Counted from the stretch's first letter, positions 31,492 to 41,632 are shown. The stretch is 64,000 nucleotides of DNA from Tistlia sp040905785 (GCF_040905785.1 NZ_JBBDQW010000065.1:1-64000); one strand, 5' to 3'. The notes: generated from the sequence alone by a model not told the origin. Numbers and translations are program-made.

Positions 31492-33033
31492 TCAGCCGGC
31501 CGCGGCGCCCGGCAGGGGCAGCCATTCCCAGGCGGTGCCGCCCGGCTCGTCGCGCAGCGCCACGCCCTCGGCCAGCAGCCCGTCGCGCAGCGCGTCGGCG
31601 CGGGCGAAGTCCTTCGCCTTGCGCGCCTCCTGGCGCTCGGCGATGCGCGCCTCGACCTCGGCCTCGGAGAGGCTCCGCCCGGCCGGCTTGAGCGCCAGAT
31701 CCTCCGGCGCCAGCATCAGCAGGCCGAGCCCGAGGACCAGCTCGTAGACCGCGGCCAGCCGCAGCGCCGCCTCCGGGCGCAGCTGCCGGTCGAACAGCAG
31801 CTCGCCGAGCAGGGTCAGGGCGACCGGCGTGCCGAGGTCGTTCGAGACCGCCTCGTCGAGGCGCTCGATCCAAGAGCGCTCGGCCTCCGAAAGTCCCTCC
31901 GTCAGCGCCGCCAGCAGGCCGGTCAGGGCGCCGCCGCGCGAGGCGCGGTGCTCGCTCGCCAGGGCGACGATCGCCGACGCCTCGTCCACCGCCTGCCTGA
32001 GCTCGCCGACCCGGCGGAGCAGGCGGCGCAGGTGGGTGCGCGCGCCGACGACCGCCTCCCAGTCGAACTCCAGCTCGGAGCGGTAGCTCGCGGTCAGCAG
32101 GAACAGGCGGTAGGCGGCCGGATGCAGGCCCTGGTCGACCAGGCTCTGAAGCGTCAGGAAGTCGCCCGTCGACTTCGACATCTTGGCGTCGCGGACGATC
32201 AGGAACTCGTTGTGCATCCACAGGTTCGCGCCGCTGCGCTCCGAGCGCGTATAGCCCTGGTTCTGGGCGATCTCGTTGCAGTGATGGACCTGGCGGTGGT
32301 CGATGCCGCCGGTATGGATGTCGAACTGCTCGCCGAGGTACTTGAAGGACATGACCGAGCATTCGAGGTGCCAGCCCGGGGCGCCGACGCCCCAGGGCGA
32401 GTGCCACTCCATCTGGCGCTGCTGATCGCCGGGGGAACGCCGCCAGATCGCGAAGTCGGAGGGGTTGCGCTTGCCGCCGGGACCGGCGACCCGCTTGCCG
32501 GCCTCCTGGCCCGCGAGGTCGAGCAGCCCGAGCCGCCCGTAGTCGGTGGCCCGGGCGGTGTCGAAGTAGAGGCCGTCCTCGAGCGCGTAGGTGTAGCCGC
32601 CGGCCTCGAGAGCAAGCGCGAAGTCGATCATCTCCTGGATGTGGTCGGTGGCACGGGGCCAGACCGAGGGCTGCAGGATCTGGAGCCGCTCCAGGTCCTT
32701 GAAGAAGGCCTCGGTGTAGTAGGCCGCGACCTGCCAGATCGTCTTGTTCTCGCGCCGCGCCGCGAGATCCATCTTGTCGTCGCCCTCGTCGGCGTCCGAG
32801 GTCAGGTGGCCGACGTCTGTGATGTTTATGACGTGGGTGACGTTGTAGCCCTTGAAGGTCAGGGCCCGACGCAGGGTGTCGGTGAAGACGTAGGCGCGGA
32901 GGTTCCCGATATGGGCGAAGTGGTAGACGGTCGGACCGCAGCTGTAGATGCGCACGTTGTGCGGATCGAGGGGCGCGAAGCTCTCGAGCCGGCGGCCGAG
33001 GGAGTTGAACAGCTGCAGCGGTCTTGCGGACAT
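31492..33033 (-). CDS. cysS: Cysteinyl-tRNA synthetase
   Basis: A class I aminoacyl-tRNA synthetase of 513 residues. It has the zinc-binding Cys32 (YSCGPTVY), the HIGH-type motif HIGN at 41-44, ECSVMSFKYLGEQFDIHTGGIDHRQVHHCNEIAQ with further zinc ligands, and the KMSKS loop (AKMSKSTGD). The C-terminal helical anticodon region is complete. It is convergent with thrC, with 14 bases between stops, and divergent from tamA. Confidence 0.97.
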   Translation of the reverse strand: MSARPLQLFNSLGRRLESFAPLDPHNVRIYSCGPTVYHFAHIGNLRAYVFTDTLRRALTFKGYNVTHVINITDVGHLTSDADEGDDKMDLAARRENKTIWQVAAYYTEAFFKDLERLQILQPSVWPRATDHIQEMIDFALALEAGGYTYALEDGLYFDTARATDYGRLGLLDLAGQEAGKRVAGPGGKRNPSDFAIWRRSPGDQQRQMEWHSPWGVGAPGWHLECSVMSFKYLGEQFDIHTGGIDHRQVHHCNEIAQNQGYTRSERSGANLWMHNEFLIVRDAKMSKSTGDFLTLQSLVDQGLHPAAYRLFLLTASYRSELEFDWEAVVGARTHLRRLLRRVGELRQAVDEASAIVALASEHRASRGGALTGLLAALTEGLSEAERSWIERLDEAVSNDLGTPVALTLLGELLFDRQLRPEAALRLAAVYELVLGLGLLMLAPEDLALKPAGRSLSEAEVEARIAERQEARKAKDFARADALRDGLLAEGVALRDEPGGTAWEWLPLPGAAAG

Positions 33034-33193
33034 GGTGCGGGTCGGGAATCCGGGGCGCGGGGGCGCCACCATAGCTTCCCGGCGGCCGAGGTCAAACGGC
33101 GCTGCGGGGCGCGCCGCCCTGGGATGGCAGAGACTGGCGGTCAGACTGGCGGCCTGGGTGCAACGGTGTATCTCGACGCTCTCGCGGGCTAGG

Positions 33194-35173
33194 TTGAAAC
33201 GAGACAAGAACGGCGCGAAGACCCTACCAGTGCTCCATTCAGGCGTTCCCCATCGCTTCAGGCCCCTGCTCCCTTGGCCGGCACGCACCCGCGGCCGCCC
33301 GGCGGCGCGGCGTGTCTTGCCGTGGCTCCTGCTGCTGATCCTGGCGCTGCCGCTCGCCGCGCCGCGCGCCGACGAGGCTGCCGACCCCGAGGAGACGACC
33401 GAGGAGGCCGGCCAGGCGCCGGAGTCGACCGTACCCGAGGCCGACGAGCGTCCGCCGGGCGACACGGCCGTGCCCTACGAGGTGACCATCGAGGGCGACC
33501 TGCCCGACGAGTTGAGGGAGCAGATCGAGAGTGTCTCCCAGCTGATCGCCCTGCAGGAGCGTCCGCCCGACACCGAGGCCGCCCTGCGGCGCCGGGTCAA
33601 CGACGACGTCGCCCGGCTGGAATCCGTGCTGCGCTCCCAGAGCTACTTCGGCGGCAGCGTCGAGAGCCGCCTGAACCAGGACGTTCGACCGGTTCGGATC
33701 ACCCTGACGGTGACGCCCGGAATGGAGTACCTGCTGGAGTCCTACGTCATCGACTACCGCCCCGAGGATCCGAGCCCGAAGGCGCCGCACTCGGCGGAGG
33801 ACCTGGACCTGCACATCGGCATGCGGGCGCGCGCCGAGCCGATCAAGCAGGCCGAGGGACGCCTGACCCGGCGGCTCGGCCGCCACGGCTACCCCTACGC
33901 CGAGATCCGGCAGCGGCGCTACCTGGTCGATCACGAGCGCCACGTCATGGAGGCGCAGCTGGTTGTCGATACCGGGCCGGAGATCGCGTTCGGCCCACTG
34001 GTCATCGAGGGGCTCGCCGAGGTCTCGGAAGACTACCTGCGTCGCGTCGTCCAATGGCCGGAAGGCACGGTCTACGACGCCCGCGAGATGGAACGGGTGC
34101 GGCGCCGGCTGATCGAGACGCGGCTCTTCGACACCGTCCTGCTGGGTCCCCCGGAGGAACCGCCGGCCGATGGCGCCCAGGCACCGGTCGAGCTGACCGT
34201 CGCCGAGCGCAAGCACCGCAGCGTCTCGCTCGGCGCCGGCGTCACCAGCGCCGAAGACCGTTTCCAGCTGAGCGCCGGCTGGGAGCACCGCAATTTGTTC
34301 CACGAAGGCGAGAGCCTGGCGCTGGAGTTCAGCACCTCGCTGCTGCTGCAGGAGCTCAGCGCCGATTTCCGCAAGCCCCACTACCTGACCCTCGACCAGA
34401 CCCTGATCGGCCAGACCTCCCTGAGCAACGAGCGAAGCGACGCCTACGACGCCCTGATTCTGGAGGCCTTCGGCGGGCTCGACCGCAAGCTGTCCGAGCG
34501 CTGGAGCGGCCGCGCCGGCCTGGCCTTCGAGCTGGCCGATGTCACCGACGCCTTCAAAAGCTCGCGCTATGCCCTGGTCGGCGTGCCGCTGTCGCTGAGC
34601 TACGATTCGCGCGACGACATCCTCAATCCCACCCGCGGGCTCGAGCTGTCGCTCGGCACCACTCCCTGGCTGAACAGCGAGGACCTCGCCAATTTCTTCC
34701 TGGCAAACGAGGCCAGGGGCTCGACCTACTGGGCGCCCTTTGACGACGACCGCTTCGTGATCGCGGCGCGGGGCCGCTTCGGCTCGATCGCCTTCGCCGA
34801 CACACGGGAGGTGCCGGCGACCCAGCGCTTCTATGCGGGCGGAGCGACCCTGCGCGGCTACGAGTTCCGCAGCGTCGGCCCGCTGGACGCCGATGACGAT
34901 CCGACCGGTGGCCTCTCGGTCGTCGAGGTCGGCCTCGACCTGCGGTTCCGGGTCCTCGATGACTACGGCATCGTGCCCTTCATCGACGGCGGCCAGGTCT
35001 ACGACCAGCGCCTGCCCGACTTCGGCCAGGAGCTGCAGTGGGCGGCGGGCATCGGCTTTCGCTACTATACCTCCTTCGGACCGCTGCGGCTCGACCTCGC
35101 CTTCCCGCTCAACCGGCGACCGGGCATCGACTCCTTCTTCCAGTTCTACCTCTCGATCGGGCAGGCCTTCTGA
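33194..35173 (+). CDS. tamA: Autotransporter assembly outer-membrane protein TamA
   Basis: A BamA/Omp85-superfamily protein of about 659 residues that works with TamB in outer-membrane protein insertion and lipid transport. It has a hydrophobic signal (LPWLLLLILALPLAAPRADEA), an acidic Glu/Pro-rich spacer, three POTRA-like domains (about 100-330) and a C-terminal barrel with the substrate-lid motif ATLRGYEFRSVGP, ending in IGQAF. The start is uncertain: TTG 33194, GTG 33230 and TTG 33317 all precede the signal and no ribosome site stands out. It overlaps tamB by one base. Confidence 0.93.
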   Translation: MKRDKNGAKTLPVLHSGVPHRFRPLLPWPARTRGRPAARRVLPWLLLLILALPLAAPRADEAADPEETTEEAGQAPESTVPEADERPPGDTAVPYEVTIEGDLPDELREQIESVSQLIALQERPPDTEAALRRRVNDDVARLESVLRSQSYFGGSVESRLNQDVRPVRITLTVTPGMEYLLESYVIDYRPEDPSPKAPHSAEDLDLHIGMRARAEPIKQAEGRLTRRLGRHGYPYAEIRQRRYLVDHERHVMEAQLVVDTGPEIAFGPLVIEGLAEVSEDYLRRVVQWPEGTVYDAREMERVRRRLIETRLFDTVLLGPPEEPPADGAQAPVELTVAERKHRSVSLGAGVTSAEDRFQLSAGWEHRNLFHEGESLALEFSTSLLLQELSADFRKPHYLTLDQTLIGQTSLSNERSDAYDALILEAFGGLDRKLSERWSGRAGLAFELADVTDAFKSSRYALVGVPLSLSYDSRDDILNPTRGLELSLGTTPWLNSEDLANFFLANEARGSTYWAPFDDDRFVIAARGRFGSIAFADTREVPATQRFYAGGATLRGYEFRSVGPLDADDDPTGGLSVVEVGLDLRFRVLDDYGIVPFIDGGQVYDQRLPDFGQELQWAAGIGFRYYTSFGPLRLDLAFPLNRRPGIDSFFQFYLSIGQAF

Positions 35174-38100
35174 TGGCCGGGCCCGAGAACCCACTGCGCG
35201 CCCAGGAGCGCCCGGTGCCGCCGCAGGCCCCGGGCGGCACCGGGCGCCCCTCGGGCCCCCCTACCGGGCCTCGCCGGGGGCGCCGCCGGCGCCTGCTGCT
35301 GTGGGGCGCCTTGGCGCTGCTGCTGGTGCCGCTCGGCCTGGTGGCCCTGCTGCTGGCGGCCCTGCAGACCCAGCCCGGGCGCGACCTGCTGCGCGACGCC
35401 GTCGTCGCCCAGGTCTCCGGCCCGGACCTGGCGCTCGGCATCGCGCGGATCGGCGGTGCGCCGCCGGGCCGGCTGGTCGTCGAGGGACTCAGCGTCGCCG
35501 ACGGCGAGGGCGTGTGGCTGGAGGCCGACCGGATCCTGCTCGACTGGTCGCCGCTCGCCCTACTCGGCGGCACCCTCGAGGTCGCCGTCCTCGAGGCCGG
35601 GCGGATCGAGCTGTCGCGCCTGCCGGCCGAGGGGGCGGCGGAGGAGCCTGCGCCGGACACCGGTTTCGAGCTACCGACCCTGCCCCTGGAAATCGAGCTG
35701 GAGCGCCTGGAGGTGGGCGAGCTGGCGCTCGGCGCACCGGTGCTCGGCGAACCCCTGGCCGTCTCGATCGCGGCGGCGCTCGCCGCGGAGCGCCAGGGCA
35801 GCGTCGAATCCCGGCTGCAGATCGCGGAAAGCGGCGGCGAGGGGTCGCTCGAGGCCGAGGCCGTCTATCGTCTGTCCGACCGCAACCTGAGGGTCTCCCT
35901 GCAGGCGACCGCCCCGCAGGGTGGCCGCTTCAGCCGCGTCTCCGGCCTGCCGGGCGCGCCGGCGCTGGCCTTCGACCTGGAGGGCGACGGCCCGCTGCCG
36001 GGTTGGCGGGGCGACTGGCGGGCCGAGGCCTCGCCGGTGGTCGCCGCGCGCGGCCAACTGGGCATCGAGTCGCTGCAGCCGCTCGCGCTCCTGCTGAGCG
36101 GCCGTGCCGAGCCGGGCCCCGACTTTCCGGCGGAGGCGGCGCCCTGGCTCAGCCCGGCCCTGGCCTTCGATCTCGCCCTCGACTACGACGCCGGCGCCGA
36201 AACGGCCCGGCTGGAGGTTCGCGAGCTGTCGAGCGGCGCCCTGGCCGTGACCGGCTCCGCCGAGGCGGCGCTCGCGCAGGACAGCGCCGACGCGCAGCTG
36301 TCCCTGGTCCTGCGCGAGCAGGCGCCGCTGTCCGACCTGGTCGCCGGGCTCGCGGTAGAGGCGGCCCGCTTCGAGGTCAGCGCCGAGAAGCGGGACCGGC
36401 AGGCCAGGATCAGGCTCCAGGGCGACCTCGAGCGGCCGTTCCTCGCCGACGCGCTGGAGGCGGGCGGCGCGGGCTTCGAGCGGGTCGCGCTCGAGCTCGA
36501 CAGCGGCGAGCTCGACCTGGAAGACCCCCTGGCCGGCGGCGACCCGGCCAGGCTGGACGTCACCGCGCAGGATCCCTTCGGCGATCCGGCTCTCCTCCTG
36601 GCGCTCGACCCGACGACGACCCTGAGCCTGCTGCTCGCACCGGCGGGACAGGCACTGCGGATCGAGCGCCTGGAGTTGGCCAGCGGCCCGCTCGAGCTCG
36701 CCGGCAGCGGCCGCTATCAGATGGCGGGCGAGGCCGCCGGCAGCGGGGAGATCGAGGCGACGCTGCGGCAGGACGACCTGGCGCGCTTCTCCGGCCTGGC
36801 CGGCCTCGATCTCGGCGGCAGCCTCGCGCTTGCACTCGACGGTCGCCTGGAGCCCGACGGCGCCGGCCGCGCCCGGCTCACCGCCACGCCTTCCGGTCTC
36901 CGCCTCGGCCTCCCGGCCGCCGACGCCCTGCTCGGCGAGCAGCCGAGCCTGGTCGTCGAGGCGCAGCGCAGTGCCGAGGGCCTGATCACGGTCGAGGGCG
37001 CGACCCTCACCGGCACCGCCGTGGCGACCGCCGAGGGCGAGGTCGAGCCGCTGCGTCTCAGCCTGCAGGGGACGCTCTCGCCCGAGGTCGGGGCGCCGGG
37101 GGATGGGACACTCGATGCCACTGCCTCGCTGGCGCTGCCCCACCTGGCCGTACTGCAGACGGCGGATCTGCCGCTGTCCGGCTCGGCGACCCTCGACCTC
37201 ACGCTGTTCGGGCCGCTCGCCGCGCCCCAGGCGGTCTGGGCCCTGCGCGCCGACCGGCTGGCCTACCAGGGCGGGGTCGCCGAAGACGTCCGGATCGACG
37301 GCTCGACCATCGACCTAGCCGACCGGCCGAGCGGACGGGTCGAGCTGGCAGCGACCCTCGAGGGGGCGGCGCTGCAGGGCGGCTTCGACTACGCCCTGGA
37401 GGGCGAGCAGGCGATCTTCGACGACCTGTCGCTGACGCGCGGCAGCGACCGCCTCACCGGCAGCCTGGCAGCGCAGCTCGCCGAGGGCACGGCCGAGGGC
37501 GAACTGAGGATCGCCGTCGCCGATCTCTCGGCCTATCGCGCCCTGCTCGGCCAGGAGATCGCCGGATCGGCCGAGGTCTCGGCGACTCTCTCGGCCGCGG
37601 ACGGCCGGCAGGGCGCCGCCCTGAGTGCCCGGGCCCGCACCCTGGCGATGGAGGGGCTCACCCTGGCCGGCCTGACCCTTGAGGCCGAGGGCAGCGACCT
37701 ACTCGGCACCCCGAGCCTGCGGGCGACCCTTGCCGGCGAGGGACTTGAGGGGCCGGACCTCCGGCTGACCCGGCTCTCGGCCGACCTCGAGGGCGGCCTG
37801 CAGCGCCTGGCGGTCGAGGCCTCCCTGGAGGGCGAGGCCCTTCGCCATGCGCTGACCGCCTCGGCGGCGGCGGAGATCGGGCTCGAGGAGGAGACCCGGA
37901 TCCGCCTCGACGCGCTCGACGTTCGCTTCGGCGAGGAAACCCTGGCGCTCGCCGGCCCGGCCGAGATTCTGCTCGGGGGCAACCGGACGCGGGTCCAGGA
38001 TCTGGTGCTGGCCGTCGCCGAGGGCCGCCTCGCCCTCGAGGTCGACCTGCGGCCCGGCGCCGTCGAGGCGACGCTGGAGGCGAGCGGCCTGCCGGTCCGC

Positions 38101-39723
38101 CTGGCCCGGCTCGCGGCGCCGGAGCTGGACCCGCAGGGCACCCTCGACCTGACCGCCCGCCTCTCGGGAGCCCCACCCCGGCCGGAGGGCTCGCTGACGC
38201 TGGTCGCAAGCGCGCTGCGGCTCGGCGCCGACACCGTGGGCGCGGTGCCGCCGCTGGAGCTGCGCCTAGACGGCCGGCTCGCGGACGGGCGCCTCACTGC
38301 CGACGGCCGGCTCTCCGGCTTCGCGCAGACGCCGCTGACGCTGGAGGCGACGGTGCCCCTGCTGGTCACGACGACGCCCTTCTCGGCGCACCTGCCGGAG
38401 AACGAGCCGCTCCGGGTCCAGGCGAACTGGGAGGGGCGGCTCGAGCAACTGATGGGCGTGATGCCGATCGACGCGGTGCGGTTCGGCGGCGCCGGGCGCA
38501 TCGACCTCGGGATCAGCGGCAGCCTCGCCGATCCGACGGCGACAGGCAGCGTGACCGTCGAGCAGGGCTTCTATCAGAACTACACCCTCGGCATGCAGCT
38601 CGACCCAGTCTCGCTGCAGCTCTCCGGGCGCGGACGGCGGCTCGAGCTGGAGCGCTTCGAGGCGCGCGACGACGGTGGCGGCAGCATGACCGGGCGCGGA
38701 TTCATCGACCTGTCGGGCGGCGTGCCGAGGTTCGAGCTCACCTTCACCGCCGACAACGCCCATATCGCGCGGCGCGACGACGTCAGCGGCGCCCTCGATG
38801 CCGAGCTCGCTCTGGAAGGCACCACCGAGGGCGCGCGGCTCTCCGGCCGCCTGCGCACCCGGGCCACGGAGATCCGTCTGATCGACGCCCTGCCGCCCTC
38901 GGTCACCGAGCTGGAGGTCGTCGAGGTCAACGACGAGACGCCGCGGCCCGAGGAGGAGGAGGCGGCGGAGGCGGGCGAAGAGCCGGTGCCGAGCGTGCAG
39001 GGCCTGGAATGGCTGGCGCTCGGTGTCGAGGTCGACATCCCCGGCCAGGTCTTCGTCCGCGGGCGCGGCCTCGATTCGGAGTGGCGCGGCGCACTGGAGA
39101 TCAGCGGCACCGCGGAGCGTCCGCGTATCCTGGGCCGCCTCTCCCCGGTGCGCGGCAGCTTCGATTTCGCCGGGCGGGTGTTCGAGCTCAATCCCGATTC
39201 GACGATCCAGTTTCTCGGCGGGCCTACCATCGACCCCGAGCTCGACCTGACCGCGACCTACCGGAGCAGCGACCTGCTCGCCAGCATCGTGGTCTACGGC
39301 GCGGTCAGCGATCCGCAGCTCCAGCTGACCTCGAGCCCGCCCCTGCCCGAGGACGAGATCCTCGCCCGGGTGCTGTTCGGCAAGACCAGCGGCCAGCTGA
39401 GCGCCGGCGAGGCGGTGCAGCTCGCGCAGGCGGCGGAGACTCTCCAGGGCGGCGGCGGCGAGGGCCTGATCGGAATCGCGCGACGGACGTTGGGCGTGGA
39501 CGTCCTGAGCTTTGCCCCCGGCGACGCCGGCGACGAGGTCGGCAGCCTGAGAATCGGCAAGTACGTCTCGGAGGACGTCTTCATCGGCGCCGAGCAGGGC
39601 ACCGGCGCCGGCAGCTCGACCGCAATCGTCGAGTGGGAGCTGACGCCCAACATCACGGTCGAGAGCGAGGTCGGCGCGGACAGCCGCAGCAACGCCAGCG
39701 TCAAGTGGAAGTGGGACTACTGA
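35173..39723 (+). CDS. tamB: Translocation and assembly module inner-membrane protein TamB
   Basis: A 1516-residue AsmA-like protein: an N-terminal anchor helix (about residues 40-65), then a very long repetitive beta-strand taco that spans the periplasm. The C-terminal DUF490 region contains GRVFELNPDSTIQFLGGPTIDPELDLTA and ends in KWKWDY. It forms an operon with tamA, sharing the A of TGATG, and the two should form the TAM complex. High Leu/Glu/Ala content and regular hydrophobic alternation are as expected for this family of bridge-like lipid-transfer proteins. Confidence 0.95.
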   Translation: MAGPENPLRAQERPVPPQAPGGTGRPSGPPTGPRRGRRRRLLLWGALALLLVPLGLVALLLAALQTQPGRDLLRDAVVAQVSGPDLALGIARIGGAPPGRLVVEGLSVADGEGVWLEADRILLDWSPLALLGGTLEVAVLEAGRIELSRLPAEGAAEEPAPDTGFELPTLPLEIELERLEVGELALGAPVLGEPLAVSIAAALAAERQGSVESRLQIAESGGEGSLEAEAVYRLSDRNLRVSLQATAPQGGRFSRVSGLPGAPALAFDLEGDGPLPGWRGDWRAEASPVVAARGQLGIESLQPLALLLSGRAEPGPDFPAEAAPWLSPALAFDLALDYDAGAETARLEVRELSSGALAVTGSAEAALAQDSADAQLSLVLREQAPLSDLVAGLAVEAARFEVSAEKRDRQARIRLQGDLERPFLADALEAGGAGFERVALELDSGELDLEDPLAGGDPARLDVTAQDPFGDPALLLALDPTTTLSLLLAPAGQALRIERLELASGPLELAGSGRYQMAGEAAGSGEIEATLRQDDLARFSGLAGLDLGGSLALALDGRLEPDGAGRARLTATPSGLRLGLPAADALLGEQPSLVVEAQRSAEGLITVEGATLTGTAVATAEGEVEPLRLSLQGTLSPEVGAPGDGTLDATASLALPHLAVLQTADLPLSGSATLDLTLFGPLAAPQAVWALRADRLAYQGGVAEDVRIDGSTIDLADRPSGRVELAATLEGAALQGGFDYALEGEQAIFDDLSLTRGSDRLTGSLAAQLAEGTAEGELRIAVADLSAYRALLGQEIAGSAEVSATLSAADGRQGAALSARARTLAMEGLTLAGLTLEAEGSDLLGTPSLRATLAGEGLEGPDLRLTRLSADLEGGLQRLAVEASLEGEALRHALTASAAAEIGLEEETRIRLDALDVRFGEETLALAGPAEILLGGNRTRVQDLVLAVAEGRLALEVDLRPGAVEATLEASGLPVRLARLAAPELDPQGTLDLTARLSGAPPRPEGSLTLVASALRLGADTVGAVPPLELRLDGRLADGRLTADGRLSGFAQTPLTLEATVPLLVTTTPFSAHLPENEPLRVQANWEGRLEQLMGVMPIDAVRFGGAGRIDLGISGSLADPTATGSVTVEQGFYQNYTLGMQLDPVSLQLSGRGRRLELERFEARDDGGGSMTGRGFIDLSGGVPRFELTFTADNAHIARRDDVSGALDAELALEGTTEGARLSGRLRTRATEIRLIDALPPSVTELEVVEVNDETPRPEEEEAAEAGEEPVPSVQGLEWLALGVEVDIPGQVFVRGRGLDSEWRGALEISGTAERPRILGRLSPVRGSFDFAGRVFELNPDSTIQFLGGPTIDPELDLTATYRSSDLLASIVVYGAVSDPQLQLTSSPPLPEDEILARVLFGKTSGQLSAGEAVQLAQAAETLQGGGGEGLIGIARRTLGVDVLSFAPGDAGDEVGSLRIGKYVSEDVFIGAEQGTGAGSSTAIVEWELTPNITVESEVGADSRSNASVKWKWDY

Positions 39724-39757
39724 CAGGCGATTTCCGCCCGGCCGCGCGTCCTGGTTT

Positions 39758-39793
39758 TATTCCTACCAAAAAAGTAGTACGCTGACAGGAATA
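39758..39793. promoter_or_regulatory. Inverted repeats upstream of the first XRE regulator
   Basis: TATTCCT (39758-39764) and AGGAATA (39787-39793) form a perfect 7-bp dyad with a 22-base spacer. Inside lies CTAC-N7-GTAG (39763-39777). The segment is much richer in A/T than the neighbouring genes and sits 35 bases before the XRE start, so autoregulation is likely. Confidence 0.5.
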
Positions 39794-39827
39794 GCGATAT
39801 TCACAGTGAACGAGCTTATTTACGACC

Positions 39828-40235
39828 ATGAGCGCCGCCGAGAGGAAGGGGTCCGGAGTGCCCGAGAGCGACACGCTCGCGGAGCGGGTTCGCGGTCTAC
39901 GGCAAACCCGCGGGCTGACCCAGGCCGCGCTCGGCAAGCTCGTCGGCATGTCGCAGCAGACGGTCCACACGATCGAGCAGGGCGACTCGCAGCGCCCGCG
40001 CCGCCTGCCGGAGCTCGCGCAGGCGCTGGGCACCTCCGTCGACTACCTCGCCTACGGCACCGGCCCGCGCGACGTCGCCAGCGAGCGGCAGGCGATTCAC
40101 GACCGGCCGCCGGAGAGCTTCCAGATCCGCTCGGTCGGCGCCGGCCAGATGCTGCTACGTATTGAACAGGTCGTCACCATCGACCAATTCCGTCGGATAG
40201 CGATGATCCTCGCCGAACCGACGGAAGAGCGCTGA
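39828..40235 (+). CDS. XRE-family helix-turn-helix regulator
   Basis: A 135-residue protein with a lambda-repressor-type HTH (residues 18-72). The recognition part is TRGLTQAALGKLVGMSQQTVHTIEQGDSQRPRRLPELAQALG, and a C-terminal tail (85-135) may be a dimerisation or ligand region (SFQIRSVGAGQMLLRIEQVVTIDQFRRIAMIL). It starts one base before the stop-start junction with the next gene, so the two form an operon. No family more specific than XRE can be named. Confidence 0.85.
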   Translation: MSAAERKGSGVPESDTLAERVRGLRQTRGLTQAALGKLVGMSQQTVHTIEQGDSQRPRRLPELAQALGTSVDYLAYGTGPRDVASERQAIHDRPPESFQIRSVGAGQMLLRIEQVVTIDQFRRIAMILAEPTEER

Positions 40236-40236
40236 C

Positions 40237-40932
40237 GTGCGGACTCTCCAGCTCGACTTGGACTCCTTCGACCCGACGCTCGAGCCCGAGTTGGGGCAGG
40301 AGCCTCTGCGCCTGATCGTCAAGGCGCCGAAGTGGCAGCTCGACGAGCTACACAGCAATCCGGATTCCGCGCGGCGGCGCCTTCAGGAGTTGGCCGACTA
40401 CCGTAACCGCCCCTCGAACGTGCTGCCCCTCTCCGCCTATACGGCCGTCCCGGCTGAGCCGGATCGGCGGGAAGGCGGCCGCGCTCCCGACGTCGTCGCG
40501 GCCTGGGAGCGCATGGATCACAAGTTCAATGGCGACTTCGCCGCCGCGCTCGACACCATCGGCCTTCTCGACCGGGCGATCGTGCTGCGCCAGGGCGCCG
40601 ATCAGGGGCTCTATTACGCCTTCATCGGCGACGGCCACTGCCGGCGCTTCGGACGGGCCTGGGTCCGCCGCTCGCTGGGCCAGCGCCACGACGCGCACGG
40701 CCAGCACGACGAGGCCTACAGTGCTTGGTGCGCCAGACACTACGCCGGCGCCATCGGCGGGGACGAACCGCGTCGACATTTCGTCGACGCGGTCATCGAG
40801 TCCCTGGAGCCAGGCGCTCCCGGCGTGCGCGTCAACTACGATCGGCTGCTCCTTCCTACTGCCCTGGCGGACGGCAAGCCCGCGCTCCTCGTGGTGAGCG
40901 AGGTCAGGCCGGGGCTTTTGCCGATTCGATGA
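40237..40932 (+). CDS. Unknown 231-residue protein, possible PAS-like sensor
   Basis: The GTG start follows the XRE stop by one base. There is no signal peptide. The middle (about residues 85-170) reads MDHKFNGDFAAALDTIGLLDRAIVLRQG, then YYAFIGDGHCRRFGRAW, and resembles a PAS-like domain with a final strand KPALLVVSEVRPGLLP. I recall similar proteins in other alphaproteobacteria but no described function. Tight coupling to an XRE regulator suggests a ligand-sensing or partner role. Its 3' end overlaps the opposite-strand acyltransferase-like gene by 29 bases. Confidence 0.7.
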   Translation: MRTLQLDLDSFDPTLEPELGQEPLRLIVKAPKWQLDELHSNPDSARRRLQELADYRNRPSNVLPLSAYTAVPAEPDRREGGRAPDVVAAWERMDHKFNGDFAAALDTIGLLDRAIVLRQGADQGLYYAFIGDGHCRRFGRAWVRRSLGQRHDAHGQHDEAYSAWCARHYAGAIGGDEPRRHFVDAVIESLEPGAPGVRVNYDRLLLPTALADGKPALLVVSEVRPGLLPIR

Positions 40933-41632
40933 TGCGGGCCGCGTCGCGCACGGCCTCTTCCTCGTCCATCCAGACAAGGGCCAAGTCGATGTCGCCCTGG
41001 TCGGGGGAGCCACGCCACACCACCTTGTGCCCAACCTTCTGGTAGCCGTAGGCCTGCACGACACCCTTGTCGATCAGCACGGGATCGACCATCGAGATGG
41101 TCGTGCGCTGGCGCCAAAGCAGCCAGCCCAGCGCGCGCGAGAGGCGCGGCATGACCTTCGCGACGCCGCGGCCTCGCAGATCCGGATGGGCGAAGGTGCT
41201 TCCCGAGTAGACCAGCGAGCCGGTGATCTGCTCCGCCTCGGGAACCGTGCACACGCAGCTCTCGCCGGCGCCGGCCCGCTCGTGGGGGCTGTAGAAGAGG
41301 TCGAGGTTCTCGATGGTCTCGGTGAGCGAGCCGCTCAGGTGGTAGTGGCGAGCCGCCTGCACGGTGAGGCAGCGGCCGTCCTTGTCGCGTCCTTCGATCC
41401 AGAAGGCTTCGCCGCCAGCGAAGCGCGCCGGATTGAACATCGGCATCAGACCGAACCACCCGAGGTGGCGGTAGCTGGCGTTGACCTCGGGCAGGCCCGA
41501 CAGCTCGCCGTGCAGGATCAGGGAAAGGCCGTTGCGGGCAGCCCACTCTTCGGAATAATCGACCAGCTCGCTGAAGACCCGGTGGCCGGTCGAAAGGTCG
41601 CGGGCAGCGGAAAACAGGTTCATCGCACTCAT
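40904..41632 (-). CDS. GNAT-like acyltransferase of unknown substrate
   Basis: A 242-residue soluble protein. The segment STFAHPDLRGRGVAKVMPRLSRALGWLLWRQ resembles the acetyl-CoA-binding motif A of GNAT enzymes (R/Q-x-x-G-x-G/A), followed by the PVLIDKGVVQAYGYQKVG strand-helix. The fold is likely, the substrate unknown. The ATG at 41632 has GGAGG seven bases upstream. It is convergent with the XRE/PAS-like pair, and the 29-base overlap of the coding ends means antisense transcription could link their expression. Confidence 0.7.
   Translation of the reverse strand: MSAMNLFSAARDLSTGHRVFSELVDYSEEWAARNGLSLILHGELSGLPEVNASYRHLGWFGLMPMFNPARFAGGEAFWIEGRDKDGRCLTVQAARHYHLSGSLTETIENLDLFYSPHERAGAGESCVCTVPEAEQITGSLVYSGSTFAHPDLRGRGVAKVMPRLSRALGWLLWRQRTTISMVDPVLIDKGVVQAYGYQKVGHKVVWRGSPDQGDIDLALVWMDEEEAVRDAARIIESAKAPA

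Noticed and set aside
39828..40932. A toxin-antitoxin pair (XRE plus next gene)
   Set aside because: The second protein is 231 residues with a sensor-like middle and no toxin motif such as RelE, HipA or Zeta.
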